Below, one piece after another: positions 35,518 through 42,999 of a DNA stretch of 45,671 bases. This stretch comes from Thermoplasmatota archaeon (lineage in GTDB: Archaea; Thermoplasmatota; Thermoplasmata; Thermoplasmatales; Thermoplasmataceae). Numbering within the stretch: the first letter of the stretch is position 1; each line of letters opens with the position of its first letter. The notes under the pieces were generated by a model. It was not told the origin of the DNA. It did not search any database and saw nothing but the letters and a program-made list of their open reading frames with translations. The stretch lies in the NCBI GenBank assembly GCA_023489425.1, contig JAMDCG010000112.1, forward strand, positions 1 through 45,671, read 5' to 3'. Both the position numbers and the translations under genes were made by a program.

Positions 35518-35620
35518 TTTAAGAAGTAGTTTTCCTTTAGTTAATGACAGTCTCACTACGAACTTAACACGGTGAAGAAATTGCTCATGTCAGAGGATTT
35601 TAAAAATAGGGTTTATTTCT

Positions 35621-36814
35621 TCAGATATATTCTTTTCCTATAGATTCTCTCGCAATGATCTGTTTCATTATTTCCCTTGAGCCTTCTGCAAGCTGGAAAG
35701 ATCTGATACCCCTTAGAGAATATTCTTCGGGACAATCTGTTGAATACCCAAAGGCTCCCTGCCATTGCAATGCATCATTCACTGCGTCAAATCCCCACGT
35801 TGTTGAGAGTAGCTTGGCCTTGGCTATTTCCTTGCTTACCTGGAATCTTGTGAACTTATGGTATTTCTGTTCCTGGTCATATACCCACAATGCCCTGTAT
35901 CCCATATCCAGTGCAGTTTCCATTTTTGCCACATTGTCCGCGACCTGGAACTGGAGTCCCTGGAATTTGGTGAGAGGTTTTCCAAAGGCCACCCTCTGCT
36001 TCATGTATTCTATTCCCCTGTTTATGGATTCCAGCGCAGTTCCCGCACTTATTACTGAAATCAGGGCTCTTGCAAATTCAAATCCCTCATGGATAATCTT
36101 GAAACCCTCGTTCTCCTTTCCTATAAGGTAGTGCTCGGGAACCTCATAATCTTTTATCCTGAATGCACCCCAGCTTGAACCTTCTCTGCCCATTTCTTCA
36201 AGATAGGTTATATCAAAATGCCCTTCAGAATACGGGAGGAATATGAGGGAAGTTCCAGAGGTACCGGGTTTCTCAGGAGCAGTCTTTGTTACCGTTACGT
36301 ACCCACCTCCCATCTCCTTTATGTCGCGCACAAGGCTTATGTAACTTTTTTCACCATTAACCACATAACCTCTGCTACTTTTTTTCGCCACAGTGGTCAT
36401 GGATGCAACATCAGATCCAAAATTTGGTTCTGTTGATGCAATTCCAATTATCTTCCTGCCTTTAGCCACATCTGGCAGAAATTCCGTCTTTAACCTTTCA
36501 GATCCATATTTTGAAATGAGATATGACCATGCATTGTCAACAAGAAAAAATACCGGTATTGAAACTGTAGGATCTGCTCTTCCGATTTCCTCAGCAACTA
36601 TGCCTACAGTCACCGCGTCGTAACCTGGCCCTCCATATTTCTCAGGTATGGTCATTCCGAGAATTCCAAGTTCAGCCATTCCCTTTATAATTTCAGAAGG
36701 AATCCTTCTGTTTTTTATCATATCCTTAATTCTTGGCTTTATCTCCCTGTTGCAGAATTCTCTAACTGTAGTCCTCAACAGTTCCTGCTCCTCAGTAAAA
36801 GTATAATCTAACAT
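35621..36814 (-). CDS. Acyl-CoA dehydrogenase
   Basis: This 397-residue FAD enzyme introduces the trans-2 double bond in acyl-CoA during beta-oxidation or branched-chain amino-acid breakdown. There is an N-terminal helical domain (about 1-115), then IASTEPNFGSDVASMTT and VNGEKSYIS of the flavin-contacting beta domain. The C-terminal helices contain RVAFGKPLTKFQGLQF, WQGAFGYSTDCPEEYSLRG and QLAEGSREIMKQIIARE. The Glu in AEGS is at the catalytic-base position. Chain-length specificity is unknown. It lies 40 nt downstream of taw1 on the same strand. Confidence 0.94.
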   Translation of the reverse strand: MLDYTFTEEQELLRTTVREFCNREIKPRIKDMIKNRRIPSEIIKGMAELGILGMTIPEKYGGPGYDAVTVGIVAEEIGRADPTVSIPVFFLVDNAWSYLISKYGSERLKTEFLPDVAKGRKIIGIASTEPNFGSDVASMTTVAKKSSRGYVVNGEKSYISLVRDIKEMGGGYVTVTKTAPEKPGTSGTSLIFLPYSEGHFDITYLEEMGREGSSWGAFRIKDYEVPEHYLIGKENEGFKIIHEGFEFARALISVISAGTALESINRGIEYMKQRVAFGKPLTKFQGLQFQVADNVAKMETALDMGYRALWVYDQEQKYHKFTRFQVSKEIAKAKLLSTTWGFDAVNDALQWQGAFGYSTDCPEEYSLRGIRSFQLAEGSREIMKQIIARESIGKEYI

Positions 36815-36854
36815 CTACAGTGTATTCTTTTATGGAATAAAAATAAGTATGTGT

Positions 36855-37793
36855 TTAAATGCTGTTAAAATCTATTTTTGCCTTGGATGGATCTTTTGCA
36901 AGTAATGACACCCTGCTCTCCCTTCTTTCCGCAACCACTTCATATCCAACCTTCTCACCAAGTTTTACGGTAAAGTCCATGATATCATTATGCGATGGCA
37001 TGTTATCTATAGATAGCCTTGCTATGGATTGTCCAACATGTACATAACCCTTTGATTCTATGAAATCAGGTTGCGCAATACTATCCATCCTTGCATATTC
37101 ATCAATAAATGGCATGTTGAAATCCTTGACAAGTGTGTGTCTTATAACCTTTCTTGTATCCAGTGATGGCATGAGCTCAAGCGTTTTCTGGAAATTTTCC
37201 CATGCATTTCCCATGGCTGGATTCAGGAGTTCATTGAATGTTTTCTTATCAGGTCCAGCTGTCGTCACATAGAGCTGGGTGGGTAATGGGTGAAGTTTCT
37301 CAAGAACCATCGGAAGGGTTCCATTGGTCACGAGGAAGGTTGACATACCTCTTTTATGGGCCAGCTCTATGAATTCGCCCAGCCTTGTGTAAAGAGTGGG
37401 TTCTCCTGTGAGTGATATGGCAATGTGCTTTGGATTTGACGCTTCCTTCCACTTTTCTTCGGTTACCTTCGGATTACCCTTGAACCCTGAAATCAATTTC
37501 AAATGTGCTTTTATGCTTTCATTCAATATGAATTCCGGGTCATCCTCGTCCCCAATATGCATGCTGTCAAACCCATTGAATCTCCAGCAAAATGAACAAT
37601 TTTCAGTGCAGGAATTGAGAGCAGGAGTCATCTGAATGCATTGATGTGAGTTTATTCCATAAAACGTCCCCTTATAGCAGGATGCGCCTCCAGTCATTTC
37701 ACTTTTTGTCCAGTGGCATACCTTTACTGCTGAGTGTTTTCCTACCAGGCCATAATGCTGCTTCTTGTACACCTGCGAGTATTTGTTCTCCAT
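36855..37793 (-). CDS. taw1: tRNA 4-demethylwyosine synthase (TYW1/Taw1), radical SAM
   Basis: This enzyme of about 312 residues condenses pyruvate with N1-methylguanosine-37 of tRNA-Phe to the tricyclic imG-14 base. An N-terminal cysteine cluster is present (VCHWTKSEMTGGASCYKGTF, GINSHQCIQMTP). The radical-SAM cluster CTENCSFCWR (CX3CX2C) and SLTGEPTLY follow. The flavodoxin domain of eukaryotic TYW1 is absent, as expected in archaea. ATG 37793 is used; a GTG three bases earlier is equally compatible with the TTATATA box about 26-28 nt upstream. Confidence 0.94.
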   Translation of the reverse strand: MENKYSQVYKKQHYGLVGKHSAVKVCHWTKSEMTGGASCYKGTFYGINSHQCIQMTPALNSCTENCSFCWRFNGFDSMHIGDEDDPEFILNESIKAHLKLISGFKGNPKVTEEKWKEASNPKHIAISLTGEPTLYTRLGEFIELAHKRGMSTFLVTNGTLPMVLEKLHPLPTQLYVTTAGPDKKTFNELLNPAMGNAWENFQKTLELMPSLDTRKVIRHTLVKDFNMPFIDEYARMDSIAQPDFIESKGYVHVGQSIARLSIDNMPSHNDIMDFTVKLGEKVGYEVVAERRESRVSLLAKDPSKAKIDFNSI

Positions 37794-37925
37794 CACAGTG
37801 AAGAAAAGGTAATCCGCGTATATAAGTGTTCATAGAGATTTCGCCATATTCCAGTCAAAACCGATTTGAATATCCTATTTGAATTGTGAATGATAGAATT
37901 AATAATAATGGTGCAATCATTGACT

Positions 37926-38474
37926 ATGGCAAATAACAGTTTATGGATTACAACATCTCCTGGTGATGATGCCCCGGAAGAATTCTATGCTGTAATAGAA
38001 ACACCCAAGGGAAGCAGAAACAAGTATGAGGTCAACAAAGAAGGTCCTGGAATAATGTTAGACAGGGTTCTTCATTCATCAGTTATGTATCCTGCAGATT
38101 ATGGCTTCGTTCCGCGAACATACTATGATGATGGTGACCCCATAGATGTTATCGTACTCACAAGTTTTCCATTATATCCAGGCACAATTGTGAAGGTAAG
38201 GCCCGTGGGCGTGATGCATATGATTGATGGAGGAGACAGGGATGACAAGATTATTGGCGTAGCCTCAAAAGATCCATCTTTTACCAATATAAAGGATATC
38301 AAGGACGTAAATCCACATCTGCTTAAGGAGATAAAGAATTTCTTTGAAACCTACAAGATCCTTGAAGGAAAAAAGACCAGTGTATCTGACTATGGGGATG
38401 CGGCGGAAGCAAAGAAGCAGATTGAAAGTTCAATGAAGAGCTTTGATGACAAGTTCAACAATGAATTTGATTAA
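37926..38474 (+). CDS. ppa: Inorganic pyrophosphatase (family I)
   Basis: This 182-residue soluble pyrophosphatase hydrolyses PPi and drives biosynthesis. Active-site motifs are ETPKGSRNKYEV, the DYGFVPRTYYDDGDPIDVIV block (metal-binding aspartates) and GGDRDDKIIGVA. The frame is open from ATG 37890. I favour ATG 37926, because the N-terminal extension is unlike the family and TTAATAAT at about 37899-37906 suits leaderless initiation there. It converges with the giant pilin-like gene across a symmetrical T/A tract. Confidence 0.93.
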   Translation: MANNSLWITTSPGDDAPEEFYAVIETPKGSRNKYEVNKEGPGIMLDRVLHSSVMYPADYGFVPRTYYDDGDPIDVIVLTSFPLYPGTIVKVRPVGVMHMIDGGDRDDKIIGVASKDPSFTNIKDIKDVNPHLLKEIKNFFETYKILEGKKTSVSDYGDAAEAKKQIESSMKSFDDKFNNEFD

Positions 38475-38518
38475 TATCCCTATGTTTTTAAAGAATAATT
38501 TCAGTGAAGTTTATCTCA

Positions 38519-38532
38519 TTTTTTATAAAAAA
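38519..38532. terminator. Symmetrical T6-ATA-type bidirectional terminator
   Basis: TTTTTTATAAAAAA is a perfect palindrome between two converging genes (ppa ends at 38474, the pilin-like gene at 38560). Each strand offers a six-T run, the usual archaeal termination signal, downstream of the respective stop codon. The function is inferred. Confidence 0.5.
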
Positions 38533-38559
38533 TAAATTTTATAGACATTCTTTGTCGCC

Positions 38560-41448
38560 TCAAATAGAATCGATTCTGAATCCCAGTTCTGTACAGGAAA
38601 ATGAGTTCAATTTCAGGTCACCCTTAAAATTCTTTATTGTCTCCAGATCCTTATGGGCTGTGAATGAAAACCCTGCATTCACAGTGAATCTTTCAGGCGT
38701 TCCCTTAATACCTTCAAGCATACTGTAAAAACTCTTTCCCAGAATATTTGCAAAGTGAGATTCTATGGTGTAATTATAATCCATGAGGTTAAGGCCGGTT
38801 ATGATCATTGTGTTATTATCACATGCATAAGAATGCATTAGCTCAAGGTTGTGAACATCCCGGTAACTTTCCCTCATGGACAGGTAGGAACTGCCTGTGT
38901 TACTTTCTGACGTTGGAATCCCGCCAGTTATTTTCATGCCATATATTGCACTCTTCATGGATGTTCCATTTGAATTTATAAAAAGATTTAATGGTAATTC
39001 ACCGACACTTAATTCCCTACCATGTGAACCTGTAGAGAAAAACATGCCATCTCCTAGTACGAAATCGCTAGAATGCGTAAACTCTGTTGAACCAGATGAA
39101 ATAATTGCTCCTCCCTCACTTATATCCCTGGTTATGATCCTCTGGCATTCGTTTGAAAATATTTCATCATTCACGTACCTTATTGAATATATAAATGACT
39201 GATTCGTAGTCTTCGAGAGGCAGGGTTGTATTGCATAGTAAGGCGTGATTATGGAATCACAACTGTTATTGGCACTTTTCAAAACCAGGTCCTGCGAAAC
39301 TTCTCGAATATAACTATCATAACCTCCTGATGTAGTGAAGCCCCAGCCGGAATTATCGGACGCTGAAGGAGTTCCATTACGATCAACTTCAGATGCAGAT
39401 AAATAATATGTCCCGGTATGAATGCGGTAAGCCCCATTTCCGTAAGATCTATCAAAGAAGTGGATATTGTAATATCCAGTGCCATCCACCTTGATTATCC
39501 TGGATACTTTGAAAAATTGAAGTCCACTATCAGTATTGTAAAGAGAAACCTTAACATAGGAACCGGTTTTTTCAGGTGAATTGTGTAATTCATTATGCGT
39601 GAAATTAAAAAAGTACATGGAGATGCAGTTAAACTGTTCAGGATGGGTTAATTTAATACACTGTATTCCCTGATCTGAGATTCCAGAAGCATCTTTGAGT
39701 TCACTGCGTGGGTTTGTAAAATTAATGGAAAGTGAATTACAGCCACTGTGAATTGATAAGACTCCATTTACAATATCAGGAACATATTCACCATGATTAG
39801 GAATATAGATTGAATATTGAAAATTGCATAGATCCTGTATGGTTAAAGAATTGCTGTTAACTGAATAACTGTTTTCGCCAACACACATCTTCCATCCCAG
39901 GTTTGAGATCGTGTCTGCAGGCAGTCCATTCTCAGTAATATGAAGTGTGGATGAACCGCATGTTGTATTATAGCCTATTAAGAAGAAATAAGGCTCTGAA
40001 AGTGATTTCATATTCTCTCCTGTAATGTTGAAGCAGTCGAATTCATGCATTATTGAGCCTTCATCTACATAGGAAGAGACATTACATTTGATCTGAGCAG
40101 CGAATGCATAAGCGGTGTCAACTCCCTCTACACATGGTTGATTACCTGATGATGCCAGAAATTCATTGGGTCCATATCCAAAACCCACGCTGTTATTGTC
40201 ATATTTAATGCCAAAGGTGTTATTCTGCTTACCCGAAGATGTGGAACTCTCATTTACGGATTCCCAGAAATTTAGGTAATAATTTCTTACGTAGGGATGC
40301 TGAGTACCCAAAAGTATACAGTTTGCAAGGTTCACCTTTTCCATAATATCACCTTTCGTATAGGAGGTAGTGTTTGTATTCCTTTTTAGATTAATGACCT
40401 TTCCTGACCCTGATACTGCCGATCCCCACATGCTTTTTCCAATATTGATGTACAGTGACGACTTGCCCTGCATGAACTGGTTTCCATATTCCAGATTAGG
40501 TTCCAGCATAAATTCAACATAATTTACGGACTCATAGGAAGAACCAACTGTAAATTGCTGGGAGGCAAGCCTGTAATAATTTATATCTCCTATTCTCATC
40601 TCATCCGAGCTGTTTCCAAGCCAGTTATTCAGGCAAATTTTCTTTCCATATGAGTTATTCGTTTCTGCGCAATTGCCATAATAGGGACTTATGTGGTTGA
40701 AATTGTTTGAACTTAAATCAGATATTTCGCCGAAATTACCAGAAATAACTGTCTGATTTAGATTACATGTAAATACCACGGGAATAGAAAGTGATGAAGT
40801 GTTTACAAAGACAATTCCTCTCGAAGGATCAGGCTTGAAACTTTTGCTATCAGAACTTATCCTGAAAGTGTATTCACCTCTGGGAAGGCAGAAACTCAGG
40901 ATTCCAGAAGATGAAGAAGTCAATGGGCTTGAAGACTTTGACACACCGTTTAACTGTACGTCCCAGTATCTGCCAGCCTTCAATCCATTTTCCTTAAATT
41001 TCACTTCATAGTGGTCAATTTCTGAAATCTCCATGTTATTCATAATGTTTTTTGAACTGGTGTTTGCACAGGAAACAACAGAGTCAACTTTTTTCTGTAT
41101 CTGTTTTGTATAGTTCATCTCGAGGGAATATGAAAGAGTAGCATTGAAGTTACTCGAGTAATAAATGTTGGTACTTTCCGCTGGAATGAAAGGGGGAGTG
41201 CCACTTATGCCAAGTGGTACATTTTCAGAAATTGAGTCTCCAGGGTTGATTTTCTGGCTCAACATCTTTGTCTCCAGGGAAATGAGCGAGGATTCGGTGT
41301 CCATTTGAAAGTTAACCTCATTATTTGTGCTGGTGCTTGGCACATACCACAGAATAAAGCTCGTCAGAAGAACACTTACAATGGCAAACAGGAGAAGTGC
41401 ACCTATAATCTCACTAACTGCCTTATCCTCAGTTATAGGAGTTTTCAT
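38560..41448 (-). CDS. Giant type IV pilin-like secreted protein with GLP modules
   Basis: This 962-residue protein begins MKTPITEDKAVSEIIGALLL, a classic archaeal prepilin leader with class III peptidase cleavage expected after EDK and a hydrophobic helix to about residue 35. The ectodomain is beta-rich, with about 20 cysteines and many sequons. Near 150-250 lies a module starting VKFKENGLKAGRYWDVQLNG, and near 530 a second, diverged copy (ITENGLPADTISNLGWKMCV). YVEFMLEPN, GFGYGPNEF and LGISGTPPF recur in the paralogue at the right edge. ATG 41448 is preferred to the open extension to 41481 because it starts the leader. It is too large for a pilus shaft subunit; an adhesin or sheath protein anchored by a pilin helix is more likely. 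Confidence 0.8.
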   Translation of the reverse strand: MKTPITEDKAVSEIIGALLLFAIVSVLLTSFILWYVPSTSTNNEVNFQMDTESSLISLETKMLSQKINPGDSISENVPLGISGTPPFIPAESTNIYYSSNFNATLSYSLEMNYTKQIQKKVDSVVSCANTSSKNIMNNMEISEIDHYEVKFKENGLKAGRYWDVQLNGVSKSSSPLTSSSSGILSFCLPRGEYTFRISSDSKSFKPDPSRGIVFVNTSSLSIPVVFTCNLNQTVISGNFGEISDLSSNNFNHISPYYGNCAETNNSYGKKICLNNWLGNSSDEMRIGDINYYRLASQQFTVGSSYESVNYVEFMLEPNLEYGNQFMQGKSSLYINIGKSMWGSAVSGSGKVINLKRNTNTTSYTKGDIMEKVNLANCILLGTQHPYVRNYYLNFWESVNESSTSSGKQNNTFGIKYDNNSVGFGYGPNEFLASSGNQPCVEGVDTAYAFAAQIKCNVSSYVDEGSIMHEFDCFNITGENMKSLSEPYFFLIGYNTTCGSSTLHITENGLPADTISNLGWKMCVGENSYSVNSNSLTIQDLCNFQYSIYIPNHGEYVPDIVNGVLSIHSGCNSLSINFTNPRSELKDASGISDQGIQCIKLTHPEQFNCISMYFFNFTHNELHNSPEKTGSYVKVSLYNTDSGLQFFKVSRIIKVDGTGYYNIHFFDRSYGNGAYRIHTGTYYLSASEVDRNGTPSASDNSGWGFTTSGGYDSYIREVSQDLVLKSANNSCDSIITPYYAIQPCLSKTTNQSFIYSIRYVNDEIFSNECQRIITRDISEGGAIISSGSTEFTHSSDFVLGDGMFFSTGSHGRELSVGELPLNLFINSNGTSMKSAIYGMKITGGIPTSESNTGSSYLSMRESYRDVHNLELMHSYACDNNTMIITGLNLMDYNYTIESHFANILGKSFYSMLEGIKGTPERFTVNAGFSFTAHKDLETIKNFKGDLKLNSFSCTELGFRIDSI

Positions 41449-41777
41449 AAACAGGTCATGGCATAATGAATAAAACAGCACTTTTAATGTACAAAAATTG
41501 CACAGTGCGTGAAAGAAAAACCCAGTTTGTCATCATTAGTGAAATTTCTATTTTAGGGATTGTTTGGAAAACATCTCAAAATATTCCGGTTTTTACATCC
41601 TCAAATATTAAGTCGGGAATTAATTATTTCGTTACACTTTTACGATAGTTCTTTACTATTCTCATTTCACTGGATGATTTAATTTTCACAACCTGGTGTA
41701 GTTCTAGATAAATCATAAATATTCTAAAATATTCACAATAATTAAATTATAGATAGAAATATGATAGAAAAGAAGAG
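41449..41777. other. Intergenic divergent promoter region with helically phased direct repeats
   Basis: This 329-bp AT-rich region has no supported gene. It carries promoters for the pilin-like gene (minus) and dsrE (plus). Two copies of AAATATTC lie at 41717-41724 and 41727-41734, spaced 10 bp apart so that they face the same side of the helix. They sit just before the TATA-like TTAAATTA (41742-41749) of dsrE. They are candidate regulator sites for the sulfur genes. Confidence 0.45.
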
Positions 41778-42137
41778 ATGATAATGAATATGACTAAAAT
41801 TCTTGTTATGCTGATCACAGGTAAAGAGAATATAAATACAGAAATGGTAGCATTTAACTTTGCAGTTAACGCTGTTAAAAATGCGGGTTCAACCGTTGAA
41901 TTTCTCTATCTCGGCAGAGGAGTACAGGCTGCCAATAGCACGCAGAAGAGTTCCACTCAGTTTAAGGAACAGCTAGAAAATCTGAGAAAAGCATCCATTC
42001 CCGTTAAGATCTGTAAAGTGAGTCTTGAAGGGGAAGGGTTGTCGGAGGAAGATATATTTCAAAACCTTGAACTGGTATACGGTGCAGTTGAAGTAGATAG
42101 CAGGATAAAGGAAGGCTATTCAGTCATAACATTCTAG
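41778..42137 (+). CDS. DsrE-family sulfur-relay-like protein
   Basis: This 119-residue alpha/beta protein has the DsrE/DsrF-like pattern: KILVMLITGKEN at the start, FAVNAVKNAGSTVEFLYLGRGV, a helix of about 20 residues, and ending LELVYGAVEVDSRIKEGYSVITF. Some family members carry sulfur on a cysteine. Here the only cysteine is in KICKVSL (about residue 77), roughly where such a cysteine is placed, but this is weak support. The start may instead be ATG 41790. It is followed after 7 nt by a TauE/SafE transporter, and the pairing points to sulfur compound handling. Confidence 0.75.
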   Translation: MIMNMTKILVMLITGKENINTEMVAFNFAVNAVKNAGSTVEFLYLGRGVQAANSTQKSSTQFKEQLENLRKASIPVKICKVSLEGEGLSEEDIFQNLELVYGAVEVDSRIKEGYSVITF

Positions 42138-42144
42138 ATGATCT

Positions 42145-42942
42145 ATGTTTACAATAAGTGAGGTTCAGATAATACTTTCAATAATCTCTGGTGTTCTTGT
42201 AGGATTTTCTCTTGGCCTTATCGGTGGCGGTGGTTCAATTCTTGCCATACCTCTATTGATATATTTTGTCGGCTTTGATCATCCGCACATAGTGATAGGT
42301 ACAACAGCGCTGGCAGTTGGCGTGAATGCATATTTAAACCTGATACCGCATACTCTAAAGAAGCATGTTAATTACAAGATAGGTCTTGAATTCACAATTC
42401 CCGGTATAGTTGGCGTATTGATCGGATCTGAATTAGGACTCTTAACTCCTGGAAACGATCTGTTATTCTTTTTCAGTTTTCTCATGATAGGAATTGCAAT
42501 TTACATGTTGAAGAGAAAATGTATTGATCTATCAGAAGTTCAGCGGAAGATATCCAGTTCTACAAAGTCGTTGGAAATACTCATCCTCACAGGGCTCATT
42601 GTAGGATTTGCATCAGGTTACTTTGGCATAGGTGGCGGTTTCCTTATAGTTCCAGGATTACTGTTTGGAGGAGGCCTAAACATTCTACAGGCAGTGGGAA
42701 CATCCCTAATGGCTGTGGGTACATTTGGAGTGATTACAGCAGCCAGGTACGCAATAAGTGGTGATCTTGATATAGTTATATCAGCATTGTTTATTGTCGG
42801 AGGCATATTTGGGGGATGGTTTGGTGCAAGACTTGCCGGAAGAGTTCCAAAGAGGAGACTCACGCAAATGTTCGCAATAATTGTAATTATTGTGGCTTTC
42901 TACATCATGTATCAAAATTATGGTGTAATATTGCATCTATAA
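42145..42942 (+). CDS. TauE/SafE-family (sulfite/sulfonate exporter-like) membrane protein
   Basis: This 265-residue protein has about eight membrane helices and two related halves. Each half starts with a Gly-rich helix: GLIGGGGSILAIPLL (about 24-38) and GFASGYFGIGGGFLIVPGLL (about 153-172). Both match the DUF81 repeats of TauE/SafE proteins, proposed to export sulfite, sulfoacetate or similar anions. GATGATC immediately before ATG 42145 is a plausible ribosome-binding site. It forms an operon with dsrE. Given that Agl3 needs sulfite for sulfoquinovose, an indirect link is possible but not shown. Confidence 0.88.
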   Translation: MFTISEVQIILSIISGVLVGFSLGLIGGGGSILAIPLLIYFVGFDHPHIVIGTTALAVGVNAYLNLIPHTLKKHVNYKIGLEFTIPGIVGVLIGSELGLLTPGNDLLFFFSFLMIGIAIYMLKRKCIDLSEVQRKISSSTKSLEILILTGLIVGFASGYFGIGGGFLIVPGLLFGGGLNILQAVGTSLMAVGTFGVITAARYAISGDLDIVISALFIVGGIFGGWFGARLAGRVPKRRLTQMFAIIVIIVAFYIMYQNYGVILHL

Positions 42943-42999
42943 CTAAAAGGTTAAAATTAAAAATTAATTATGTATCTTTTCTGCGACGCAACTGTAGGT

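Noticed and set aside
35655..36131. 158-codon frame on the plus strand
   Set aside because: It is antisense to the acyl-CoA dehydrogenase gene, whose motifs are clear throughout.
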